Assembly: GCA_026770615.1 (NCBI GenBank)
Contig: MU631947.1
Span: 10,294 to 23,821, forward strand
DNA from: Pavlovales sp. CCMP2436
Taxonomy: Eukaryota > Haptophyta > Pavlovophyceae > Pavlovales
DNA length: 13,528 bases
Reading direction: 5' to 3'
This document shows positions 1 to 6,680 of the stretch, piece after piece (position 1 is the stretch's first letter; each line of letters opens with the position of its first letter). The translations under genes were made by a program, and so were the position numbers. The notes beneath the pieces were generated by a model. The model was given only the letters and a program-made list of their open reading frames with translations. It was not told the DNA's origin and ran no database searches.

Positions 1-385
1 TACATTATAAGTAGGCCACCGACTTTCCGCGAACTGTCTCAGCTGAGTACCTCGTCACTCATGAGGTATGTTGCCGTTTTTATTTCATTTATTTATTCTT
101 AAAAAAAGTGTACCCTACCCCTCCTCCCCCTCTTTGCCACTCCGCCAGCCATGAGGTGCGTCGCCGTCTTTTTATTCGATGACAATAATATGAAAGTTCA
201 TCCTCATAATATTGTGATTAGTATGATGATGATGATAATGATTAATATTAATGTTAATTATAAGTTGCGGACTCCGCCATAATACCAATATTATTATTAA
301 GAATAGTCTAAACAATATCAATGTTCATATTAATGTTCATATTAATTTTAGGCTGCGCACCACGCCCACCCTAACGCACTCCATC
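1..385. other. AT-rich region without a supported gene
   Basis: This stretch is AT-rich with short TAA/ATT/ATG runs, including an ATGATGATGATG run near 221-236. I see no open frame of convincing length. A 44-codon frame starting at ATG 151 exists, but it runs into repetitive ATG/ATT sequence and does not look coding. The only structure noted is the short duplicated motif at 61 and 151. Confidence 0.5.
61..176 (+). repeat. Duplicated ATGAGGTRYGTYGCCGT motif, two copies 90 bp apart
   Basis: ATGAGGTATGTTGCCGT begins at 61 and ATGAGGTGCGTCGCCGT begins at 151, each followed by a T-rich run. The sequence between them is unrelated. Each copy contains a splice-donor-like GAG|GTRYGT. The second shares GGTGCGTCGC with three later repeats at 1763, 1853 and 2074, so these may be decayed copies of one exon-intron junction. 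That link is inference from a short match. Confidence 0.45.
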
Positions 386-399
386 ATGAGGGCGCAGCA

Positions 400-830
400 A
401 TGACAACCGATGGCGAAATGCCCCCGGTGGGTCAGGAGGGAGATGGGGAGGAGGGAGGCGGCCGTCACCATGCACGCAGCCATGAGAACGTGGGGGAGGA
501 GGGAAAGGGGATGAGGAGGGGGGAAGGCACCACCACGGGGAGGGGGAAGGGGGGTGGCACGAGAGGGGTAAGAGGGATGATGACCTTTCAGAGCTGGGGG
601 AGGGGGAGGAGGGGGGGAGGGCCGGCACCACAGGGAGGGGGGAGCTCGCGGGAGGGGGGAGGGGGATGACGATAGTGATGGCTTTGATGAAGGGGGGTTT
701 GGAGGGAAGGAGGATGGGGGCAGGCACCGCTCGAGGGGAGTCCAGGAGGAGGGGGAGAGGGAGGGGAGGCACCGTGCAGCGAAAGAAGAGGGTGAAGGAA
801 GGCACCACGCGCACGGAGGGGCGGAAGGGC
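400..830 (+). repeat. G-rich degenerate minisatellite with G-quadruplex motifs
   Basis: The plus strand is dominated by GGGGGAGG/GGAGGAGG runs interrupted at irregular intervals by a GGCACC-type word (near 526, 555, 623, 722, 767 and 801, with a variant near 464). Many windows hold four or more G-runs of at least three bases, for example 594-620. Frames on both strands stay open here, but their products are Gly/Arg-rich or Pro/Ser-rich low complexity, which is expected from the composition. I do not call a gene. Confidence 0.6.
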
Positions 831-1185
831 TGCCGGTGCTCTTCCTGGTTCACCACCCTGGTAAGCGCGTTTGGGGGGGGGGGTTGCGGTTTTTGTTAGC
901 AAGTTCCGGTTATTTAATATTTTTCTAGCATTTAATGCTGGTATGCGTTTAACAAATTATATTTCTTTTTGCTGGTATTGTGAATGCCGGTTCTCTTTCT
1001 GGTTCACCCTGGTGCGCGCATTTTTTTAAAAAGTTTTTGTAGGTTTTTTTTTGGGTGGTTTTTGTTTAAATGTGCCGGTTGTTTTTCTAGCATTTCGTGC
1101 GGGTATGTGTTCGAAAATGTTTGATTTTACTCTTTTGGTAACATGAATACCGGTTCTCTCTTCTTGGTACATTACCCTGATCCGT
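831..1185 (+). repeat. Degenerate tandem repeat, period about 154-163 bp
   Basis: Three block starts align: TGCCGGTGCTCTTCCTGGTT at 831, TGCCGGTTCTCTTTCTGGTT at 985 and TACCGGTTCTCTCTTCTTGG at 1148, each followed by a CACCCTGG- or TACCCTGA-type word. Inside the first two units a second anchor (CCGGTTRTTT, then TTTTTCTAGCATTT and GGTATG) recurs at about 906 and 1075. Spacing is 154 and 163 bp. Each unit carries a TTTTCTAG acceptor-like and a CCTGGT(A/G) donor-like word, so this may be a duplicated exon/intron block, but no protein family is recognisable. Confidence 0.6.
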
Positions 1186-1222
1186 TATTTTTTATTTTGT
1201 TTACCCGTCTTAGACCACATTT

Positions 1223-1254
1223 GGGTGGGGAGGGGGAGGGGGGGTGGGGGGGGG
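1223..1254 (+). other. G-quadruplex-forming motif
   Basis: Runs of 3, 4, 5, 7 and 9 G bases are separated by single T or A bases. This satisfies the usual four-G-run rule with one-base loops, which are known to favour stable quadruplexes. It lies shortly upstream of long C-rich tracts (1319-1467), so a strand of the region could also form a G-C hairpin. Confidence 0.6.
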
Positions 1255-1313
1255 TTTTTCACGTGAGTAATATTTGCTGAATGTGCCGACTGTCCTTCTC
1301 CTGCTGACTTCAA

Positions 1314-1467
1314 CCTTCCCCCCTCTCTCCCTTCTCTTCCCCCCCCTCCACCCCTTCTCTGACCCCCCCCCTCTAGGTTCACATATTCGATCGGTTTCAT
1401 CTCTTGTTATCCCCTCCCTCCCTCCCCTCCTCACCCCCTCCACACCCCCTTCCCCCCTCCCCCCTAG
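1314..1467 (+). other. Two successive polypyrimidine tracts, each ending in TAG
   Basis: Nearly pure C/T sequence ends at CTCTAG (1371-1376) and, after a short interruption, again at CCCCTAG (1461-1467). This is the form expected of intron 3' ends, and similar tracts precede the transporter acceptors at 3127, 3774 and 4646. The sequences following the two tracts both contain TTCGATCGG(T/C)TTCATCTC, which suggests a duplicated acceptor-plus-exon start. The second copy leads into an open exon. Confidence 0.55.
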
Positions 1468-1763
1468 TTGACATTGCCGACGGTTCGATCGGCTTCATCT
1501 CGAAAAGAGCATTAGAGGAAGGTGAGAGTGCGGGTGCGGTGATTGTTGTGATTGTTTTTTTTCTTGTTATGAGTGTTATTGTTATTATTACTATTATTTA
1601 TACTTATTTGCATATAAACACATATACATCTAAACATATATACTCATGCACACCACACACACACTCAGAGCTTGAGGAGGGTGAGAGTGAGGGCGAGGGC
1701 GGGGTGGCTGAGGGGGGCGTTGCGGCTGCTCAGGACTCGGAGGAGGTGATCGCGTACCTGCAG
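1468..1763 (+). CDS. Two exons of an unidentified multi-exon gene (1468-1521 and 1669-1763)
   Basis: I do not recognise the product. Exon A follows a strong pyrimidine tract and TAG, encodes roughly DIADGSIGFISKRALEE and ends at AAG|GTGAGA. Exon B follows CACACTCAG and encodes an acidic Gly/Glu/Ala-rich stretch (LEEGESEGEG near its start, then EEVIAYLQ), ending at CAG|GTGCGT. Removing the 147-base intron (1522-1668) joins the exons in one frame, with one base of a codon on the left and two on the right. Exon B is phase 0 at its end. The start of the gene is not found: upstream is low complexity. Exon A's end and exon B's start share a GAGGTGAGAGTG-like word, so part of the similarity may be duplication. 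The splicing model rests on signals and frame only. Confidence 0.4.
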
Positions 1764-2130
1764 GTGCGTCGCGCTGAAACTGAATGTCACTGTAACCGAT
1801 TTGTGTCACACAATTCTGTGTCACACCCCTCACTACTCTGTGTCACGCCTGCAGGTGCGTCGCGCTTAAACTGAATGTGTGTATTATTCAAGTATTAAAT
1901 ATTAATAATCTATAATATTCTTAATATATGTATTAATGTAGGGGGGTTCGGGCTGGCGGTACGTTTCAAGTTCAAGTCAGGCTGATCTAAGCGCTCTGAC
2001 GCAGGCTCCTACGCGCTACGCCGAAGTGGGGAGCTGGTAGAAGTGGTGGATGATGTATAATATATACTTATGCAGGTGCGTCGCGCTTAAACTGAATGTC
2101 ACCTGTTAGAGATTCATGTCACACCCCTCA
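1757..2130 (+). repeat. Three copies of a GCAGGTGCGTCGCGCTKAAACTGAATGT repeat
   Basis: The word TGCAGGTGCGTCGCGCT followed by (G/T)AAACTGAATGT occurs at about 1760-1790, 1850-1880 and 2071-2102. Copies one and three also share the downstream TGTCACACCCCTCA (about 1819-1832 and 2117-2130). All three contain the same junction, CTGCAG or ATGCAG followed by a GTGCGT donor. Only the first ends a plausible exon; the others look like duplicated exon/intron boundary debris. Confidence 0.65.
1932..2051 (+). repeat. Left copy of a ~120 bp inverted repeat flanking the transporter
   Basis: This segment, starting ATTAATGTAGGGGGG and ending GTAGAAGTGGTGGAT, matches the reverse complement of 5270-5387 with about 13 substitutions and a 2-base gap, roughly 87% identity. 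Strong shared blocks include TTTCAAGTTCAAGTCA and GTGGGGAGCTGGTAGAAGTG. It lies among AT-rich sequence upstream of the transporter. It has no open frame and no clear terminal inverted repeats of its own, so I call it a dispersed repeat of unknown class. Confidence 0.75.
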
Positions 2131-2259
2131 AAGACCTACGACACCACATTCAAGCCAATGGACACTGGCCGCACAGCGCAACGCCCCCGGCGTAATTTCG
2201 ACAGAAGGGCCGCCGTAGGCTTCAAGGGCCAGCAACTCACCTCGCACCGCGCACAATAA
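2116..2259 (+). CDS. Possible small ORF or 3'-terminal exon (47 codons)
   Basis: A frame opens at ATG 2116 and ends at TAA 2257. It encodes a basic peptide containing YDTTFKPMDTGRTAQR and ending in SHRAQ. The GC content rises sharply relative to the AT-rich flanks, as seen in exons elsewhere in the window. An alternative reading is that it is the last exon of the gene with exons at 1468 and 1669, entered at AAAG|ACC (2134) in phase 0, which matches the phase of the donor at 1764. No family is recognised. The first six codons lie in repeated sequence, which weakens the ATG-start version. Confidence 0.3.
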   Translation: MSHPSKTYDTTFKPMDTGRTAQRPRRNFDRRAAVGFKGQQLTSHRAQ

Positions 2260-2452
2260 TTGCTTGAAAAAAAAACGCTCTAAACGGACCGATCAGTCTT
2301 AGCGGGGATGACGGTATCCGGGGGCTCGGGACTCAGTTTTAACTGTGAGACCGCGAACGGGATCGGACTTTTTTTATAGATATTTACACTCTGAACGGAC
2401 CACTCCCTTGACCGGCCGGCAGGCACTCGAGCTCTCACCGGCCAGAACATTG

Positions 2453-3033
2453 ATGGCAACCTCCACCTCGCCAGGGGTTATAATGTTGGTGGAGATGGAG
2501 GCGCCACCAAGTGGCCGCCCGCTCCACATGCGCTTGTCGGGCCGCGGCGAGAGCGGGCAGCATTTCGAGCGCTTGCACGAAGACGACCACGGCCTTGCGT
2601 TCACGGGCAAATCGCGCAAGTCATTGCGCGGCCCCAAGATGCTCGTAACCCGCTTCGCCGATTTTGTGTGCGTGCTCCTCTCGGCGCTGGAGCGGGTGGT
2701 CGTGATCTCCGCCATGTCGCTTCTCTCGGGATACGACCAAGGCGTGATCGCGGTGGCGATGCTCACAATGCGCGATGACCTGTCTCTCAACGGGGTGAAG
2801 GAAGAGCTCTCCATCGGGGTCATGAACCTGGTGGCTGCCATCGGAGGGGTTGGCACCGGATACCTGGCAGACAAACTAGGGCGGAAGAAGGCGATCGCAG
2901 TGGCGCACGTGTTATTCTTGGCGGGTAGTATCATCATCTCAGTGGCGAGCGGCATCAATTGATGATCGGGCGTATCGCACAGGGCATTGGCGTCGGTATT
3001 TCGTTGGTCGTGCCACCTGTGCTCATTGCGGAG
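2453..3033 (+). CDS. Transporter exon 1 (N-terminus to helix 4)
   Basis: It encodes a hydrophilic N-terminus, helix 1 with GYDQGVI, helix 2, the conserved DKLGRKKA loop and helix 3, then breaks. The frame used from ATG 2453 ends at TGA 2960-2962 right after ...VASGIN, while the next frame resumes at 2959 with LMIGRIAQGIGVG, the expected helix 4 start. One extra T between 2958 and 2961 would restore continuity. The exon ends GCG GAG|GTAAGC, phase 0. The frame is open back to 2345 without an ATG. ATG 2483 has an A at -3, a better start context than 2453. Confidence 0.8.
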
Positions 3034-5185
3034 GTAAGCGAAACTGCACAAGGGAGCAGCTCCCGCCTTCGCAAACCCCGGTTGAAATTCTAACCCTCAC
3101 TCTCCCTCCCTCCCTATGTGCAAATAGCTCGTGCCCGCCCACCGGAGGGGCTGGCTCGTCTCGGTAGGCGATGTCTGCAATAATTTCGGCATTCTGCTGG
3201 GCTACTCTAGTGGCCTGCTCTTCTATGGAGTTTCCGGTGCCTGGCGGTACATGTATTTCGTGGGCGCGCTGCCCGCCGCGCTGCTGCTAATCCTGATCTG
3301 GACAGTACCCAAGTCACCTCGCTGGCTGGTACGAGCGGGGAAGGACGCAAAGGCTCTTCGCGTGTTCAGCTTGCGGGGTGATGCGGCGGCCACGCAGTTC
3401 GCATAAATAAAGGTAGTACTACTAATACAGACGCATACTATTATTAACCGATAATAATGATTATCAGCAGAAGAAGAAGAAGAAGAAGAAAAAGAAGAAG
3501 CAGCAGAAGCAGCAGCAGTAAACAGTAAAAGCGATTCGGCCTAAACTTGAAGCAGATATTATAGTAGTAATCATAATAATAATGATAAGAAGAAGAAGAA
3601 GAAAAAGATATTATTATAATAATAAGAGTAAGAATAAGAGTAAGAATAAGAATAAATAAGAATAAATAATAAGAATGGACGTAATAGTAGTACTAGTAAC
3701 AGTACATAATATTAATTAATAATAGTTCGGCATATCTAGCCCCTTCCCCCTCCCCCAACCCCAACTACCGACAGGCCAGCCTTGCTGAGGAGGCGAGCAG
3801 GCCGCCACTCTCGTGGGGCGAGATGCTCTTCTCGAGTGACGTTGTCTCACGCAGGCGCATGTGGGTCGGTCTGGGAGTGGCATTTTTCTCGCAGGCATCG
3901 GGCTCAGAGTCTGCTGTATACTATGCAGCCCACATCGTGCAGGTGGCGGGGGTATAAACATGAGGCACACACTGCTTGCCATCATGGGGGTGGGGCTTTG
4001 CAAGGTATCCTCTTTGCTGCTCGGTTGCCTCCTCTTCGACAAAGTGGGCAGGAAGCCACTGCTACTCCTCAGCGCGGCTGGGCTCTCCGTGTCGCTGGTC
4101 ATCCTCGCAGTGGCGGCGGCGGGCAACTCGAACGCAGCATTGGCAATCGGCGGGCTCTGCGGGTTAATGGCTTCTTTCTCAATCGGATTCTCGCCGCTGG
4201 TGTACGTGCTCTGCTCGGAGCTCTTCCCCTCGGCCATGCGCGCGAGATGCATGGGTCTGGCCCTCTTTACCACGCAAGTGGTGGCAGGCGCCATCTCCTC
4301 CTCTTTCGTCAGGTCAGCTTAATATCGTCGCGCTTCTACTAATTATACTACGTCCTTTTCCTCCTCCTCCTCCTACTACTACTACTACTACTACTGCAAC
4401 TACTGCTACTACTACGACTACTACTTCTTCCTCCTCTTATACTACTACTACTTCTTCTTCTACTACTTCTTCTACTTCCTCTACTTCTACTTTTACTACT
4501 ACTTCTACGTCTACTTCTACTACTTGTCATTATTATTATTCGGGTGGGTGCCGCAGTCAGTTGAGCGTGAAGTGCGAGTCATGTAGAAGCAACTCCATTT
4601 TGAATGATCCATAAACGCTGACCTTGGGCTCTCCCTTCCCCGTCAGTCTGCGCGAGTTTGCCATCCCAACGGGCGCATGGCTGGTGTATGTGCCTGTGTC
4701 CTTTGTCGGATTCTTCTTCGTGCTGCTCGCCGTACCCGAGACGAAGGTGAGTTGACAATCACAAATGAGCCGAGAAGTTGAGGTGCCGCTCATCTGAATG
4801 CCAGCCTGCTTAACTTCATGCCCCCCCCCCGCCGCCGCCCGCCCGCCACATCATAGTATTAGGCATATTTTTTTGCAATATATTTATCAAGGGTGTTACG
4901 CTGCCATACCCCCACAGCACCATAATAAATATAATATTATTGTTATGACATTTATTGGTATTACTATAATATCTGAAGGGTGTAACGCTCGAGGCCATGC
5001 CATCCCTCTTCAACGGGGGCGGCAAGGCCTCAGAGACGTGGACCGACGCCGTCGCAACGCATCGTGACGTGGCCTTGGAGACATGGAGCGACGGCGTCGA
5101 GAACAACGCGCGCGGGCCGGCGGGGGACAGGGCACTGGGCGAGCCTTTCGGGGACGCCGGTCTTGTAACTCTTAACTTACAGTGA
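2453..5185 (+). CDS. MFS sugar porter, polyol/monosaccharide-transporter type; five exons, frame interrupted three times
   Basis: The locus encodes a 12-helix membrane transporter, probably a proton symporter for polyols or monosaccharides. Exons are 2453-3033, 3128-3412, 3775-4312, 4647-4746 and 4979-5185; introns of 94, 362, 334 and 232 bases are GT-AG and join in frame. Family landmarks appear in order: GYDQGVI in helix 1, DKLGRKKA in loop 2-3, PPVLIAE and VPAHRRG, LGYSSGLLF, PKSPRWLV, FFSQASGSESAVYY in helix 7, DKVGRKPLLL in loop 8-9, SELFPSAMRA and PETKG after helix 12. The acidic residue where many sugar porters have Asn (SGIN) is typical of plant polyol transporters. The frame is broken at 2959-2960 (one base missing), by TAA at 3404, and at 3948-3952 (one G missing). 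Allowing for these, length is about 570 residues, slightly long for the family because of a ~70-residue N-terminal extension. It may be a young pseudogene or carry sequencing errors. The start could be ATG 2453, 2483 or 2495. Confidence 0.85.
3034..3127 (+). other. Transporter intron 1
   Basis: This intron begins GTAAGC, holds a C/T-rich tract near 3090-3117 and ends AAATAG. Removing it joins ...VLIAE to LVPAHRRG, the conserved segment after helix 4 of sugar porters, so the boundaries are well supported. Confidence 0.85.
3128..3412 (+). CDS. Transporter exon 2 (helices 5-6 and PKSPRWLV loop)
   Basis: It encodes VPAHRRGW, helix 5 with NNFGILLGYSSG, a WRYMYF segment, helix 6 and the PKSPRWLVRAGK loop, continuing to RVFSLRGDAAATQFA. 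TAA at 3404-3406 then stops the frame. Two codons later AAG|GTAGTA provides a phase-0 donor that fits the next exon. A Glu codon at this place (GAA rather than TAA) would continue an A..F.EI-type pattern usual in the central loop, so the TAA looks like a nonsense change. An alternative donor at GG|GTGATG (near 3378) would avoid the stop but leaves the wrong phase for the next exon. Confidence 0.8.
3413..3774 (+). other. Transporter intron 2 with purine-rich microsatellites
   Basis: It starts GTAGTA and ends CCGACAG after a C-rich tract (3740-3765). The interior is purine/AT-rich: AGAAGA and AGCAGC runs at about 3470-3517, AAGAAGAAG near 3588-3606 and a (AATAAGAGT)-like series at about 3620-3675. 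No gene lies in it. Confidence 0.75.
3775..4312 (+). CDS. Transporter exon 3 (helices 7-11)
   Basis: Phase 0 entry encodes the end of the central loop (WGEMLFSSDVVSRRR), helix 7 with SQASGSESAVYY, then a break: the frame reaches TAA at 3955 right after a five-G run (3948-3952), and the +1-base frame continues INMRHTLLAI into helix 8. A sixth G would join them as AGGINMRH. The rest encodes DKVGRKPLLLLSAAG, helices 9-10, SELFPSAMRARCMG and helix 11 (VVAGAISSSF). The exon ends CAG|GTCAGC with two bases of a codon, completed by the T of exon 4. Confidence 0.85.
4313..4646 (+). other. Transporter intron 3 with pyrimidine-rich microsatellites
   Basis: It starts GTCAGC and ends TTCCCCGTCAG. Positions 4358-4530 are almost purely TAC/TTC/TCC triplets, for example a TACTACTAC run at 4373-4395. 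It has the opposite purine/pyrimidine bias to intron 2. No gene lies in it. Confidence 0.75.
4647..4746 (+). CDS. Transporter exon 4 (helix 12 and PETK)
   Basis: The first base completes a Ser codon begun in exon 3, then LREFAIPTGAWLVYV leads into helix 12 and ends at VPETK, the near-invariant sugar-porter signature after helix 12. It leaves at AAG|GTGAGT in phase 0, the usual place for the PETK/G split here. No defects are seen. Confidence 0.85.
4747..4978 (+). other. Transporter intron 4
   Basis: It starts GTGAGT and ends ATCTGAAG, with a C-run at 4820-4828 and AT-rich sequence before the acceptor. An AAGGGTGTTACGCTGCCAT word near 4888 resembles the start of the following exon (AAGGGTGTAACGCT...GCCAT at 4976), so the exon start may have been partly duplicated in the intron. 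Confidence 0.75.
4979..5185 (+). CDS. Transporter exon 5 (C-terminal cytoplasmic tail)
   Basis: It opens with GVTLEAMPSLF, which completes PETKGVTLE, the usual end of sugar porters. About 57 further residues form a hydrophilic tail ending at TGA 5183. The tail has an internal duplication, ETWTDAV and ETWSDGV 15 codons apart, visible at DNA level at 5033 and 5078. No known trafficking motif is evident. Confidence 0.8.
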   Translation, partial: GVTLEAMPSLFNGGGKASETWTDAVATHRDVALETWSDGVENNARGPAGDRALGEPFGDAGLVTLNLQ

Positions 5186-5212
5186 GCCGCTCCCGGTAAC
5201 TCTGCGATGAAG

Positions 5213-5238
5213 GACGCTATAATATGACGCTATAATAT
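5213..5238 (+). repeat. 13-bp perfect tandem duplication
   Basis: GACGCTATAATAT is present twice in a row, just downstream of the transporter stop. It has no visible function and may fall in the 3' untranslated region. Confidence 0.8.
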
Positions 5239-5269
5239 AATACGAGGTTGTTCTCGGCTTCCTCATCGA

Positions 5270-5387
5270 ATCCACCACTTCTACCAGCTCCCCACTTCAG
5301 CGTAGCGCGTAGAAGCCTGCGTCGATTCGCTAATATCAGCTTGACTTGAACTTGAAATACTGCCAGCCTGAGCCCCCCTTCATTAAT
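5270..5387 (-). repeat. Right copy of the ~120 bp inverted repeat
   Basis: On the minus strand it reads ATTAATGAAGGGGGG through GTAGAAGTGGTGGAT and matches 1932-2051 at about 87%. The two copies face each other across the transporter, 3.2 kb apart. A 72-codon minus-strand frame overlaps it but has no family features. Confidence 0.75.
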
Positions 5388-6179
5388 ATAATATGAGTTA
5401 TTACGCTCCATCCCAAATGTAAACGCGCTCAGCATCGACGCACACTCGTGTCACGCAACCGAATGTACGTCGTGGTGATGATTAGCACTCCTCCGTTGGC
5501 GTTCGCCATGCAATAAGTCAGCGTGTATGCATTGCGATACTGTTTTATTATGACGAGCTAGGAATCAATCACAGCCCAATTTACTGCGCCATCGGTATAA
5601 GGTCACTTATTCCTAAATCGGCCAGGCATCAGACCGACTTGTATGCGAGGCATCAAGAGGCTCTGATACCTGAACTCTGAGCTCAAGCTTCGCAGGACGG
5701 CTCTTTGTATAAACACTGGATCATCCAAGATAGATGACACATACTCAACTATTTACAGAAGAACAGACTAACAGTTGGATACTATACAGATGTTGCGTTG
5801 CGTACGCGCTTCTCCACAAGGTGTCAGTCAGTCGTCGCGATCGATGAGCACGGCGGTGATGCGGCTCCTCGAAGGGCAAGGCGATCCCGGTAGTACGTGT
5901 GCACCTTGAGAGCTCTGCCACCACCGCGCCCACCGACTGGGCATCGCGGATACGTACGCTTGAAGCTCGCTCGGATTTTCGCACGGGTTTTCAACTTTTC
6001 ATGCTTAAGCAATCTGGATCAGTCTGGGCCGTGATGGTGGTGGCGCCAGCAGGACGGGGCTCAGCCTTAGCGGTGGGGCCGGTATCCATGTGATCTACTA
6101 ATGTCCCCTGATCCGAGTGTTTTTCACAACGCTTGGGTCCTGTGGAGACCTGTCAGGTGACGGACGTTAATCTAGATAG
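5388..6179. other. Region without a supported gene
   Basis: Mixed composition with no splice-supported exon. Short minus-strand frames at 5745-6012 encode Arg/Ser-rich products in all frames, are unlike the neighbouring U-box protein and show no domain. I found no armadillo-type sequence here that could complete the truncated U-box gene. Confidence 0.5.
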
Positions 6180-6680
6180 TTACACAGGGTCCGACCGGGC
6201 ACGCCCAAACCGGGCGAGCATCTTCGCGATCCCCGCGCCGAACGTCGGCGGTGGCGGCAGTTGCGGTGACGAGTACGAGTGCGATGTCGGGATGAGAGTG
6301 ACGCACCACACCGTCTCATAGGGCTCGAAGGCCCGGGCTTCCTTCGGGATCGGGCGGCGGCATAGCGGGCAGGTGGAAGCATTCGGCAGGCCGCTGGCAC
6401 GGTACTGCGCGAGCGCCGCACGCTCGAAGACGTGCCCGCACAGCGTCGTCACCGGGTCGACGGGCGGCTCGAGCGTGAATGGGCAGATGCGCTCCTCCTC
6501 CTCGTCCTCTTTCCCTATCGCGACCGCTGGCGAGAGATGGGCCGACTCGAGCGTGAACGCGCAGATGTGCTCATCGACATCTGCCTCCTTCGCGGCCGCG
6601 ATGATCGCGCAGATGCTCTTGTCGTCATCCTTCGCGGCCGTTGGCATGCGTGAAGCCGACGCCGTCTCTCTCGCGAACAT
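6180..6680 (-). CDS. Short U-box protein, paralog lacking armadillo repeats
   Basis: This 166-residue protein (ATG at 6678-6680, TAA at 6180-6182) has an N-terminal region with two ICA-type motifs (SICAII, then HICAFTLES), an acidic EDEEEE linker and a U-box at about residues 65-111. The U-box has CPFTLEPP, DPV, the CGHVFERAAL segment and CPLCRRPI, with Cys66, Cys81, His83, Cys104 and Cys107 retained. U-box proteins usually bind an E2 enzyme and act in ubiquitin transfer. Over 94 residues it is about 83% identical to the long paralog at 9910-11403, but then diverges (FEPYETV... versus FEPSEAE...) into a Pro/Ser-rich tail and stops before any ARM repeat. ATG 6648 is an alternative start. It may be a functional short form or a truncated copy; no exon continuing it was found downstream. 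Confidence 0.75.
   Translation of the reverse strand: MFARETASASRMPTAAKDDDKSICAIIAAAKEADVDEHICAFTLESAHLSPAVAIGKEDEEEERICPFTLEPPVDPVTTLCGHVFERAALAQYRASGLPNASTCPLCRRPIPKEARAFEPYETVWCVTLIPTSHSYSSPQLPPPPTFGAGIAKMLARFGRARSDPV

Noticed and set aside
371..902. Open frames on both strands in the G-rich block (161, 104, 89 and 77 codons)
   Set aside because: The frames are open because runs of G or C contain no stop codons. The products are low complexity and differ between frames.
1404..1874. A single 156-codon plus-strand ORF
   Set aside because: It reads through a pyrimidine tract and a clear AT-rich intron (VIVVIVFF...). The spliced model with two exons uses good GT-AG sites and drops the unlikely middle.
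2374..3051. A 225-codon minus-strand frame over transporter exon 1
   Set aside because: It is antisense to exon 1, which has family motifs and a verified splice donor; the antisense product has none.
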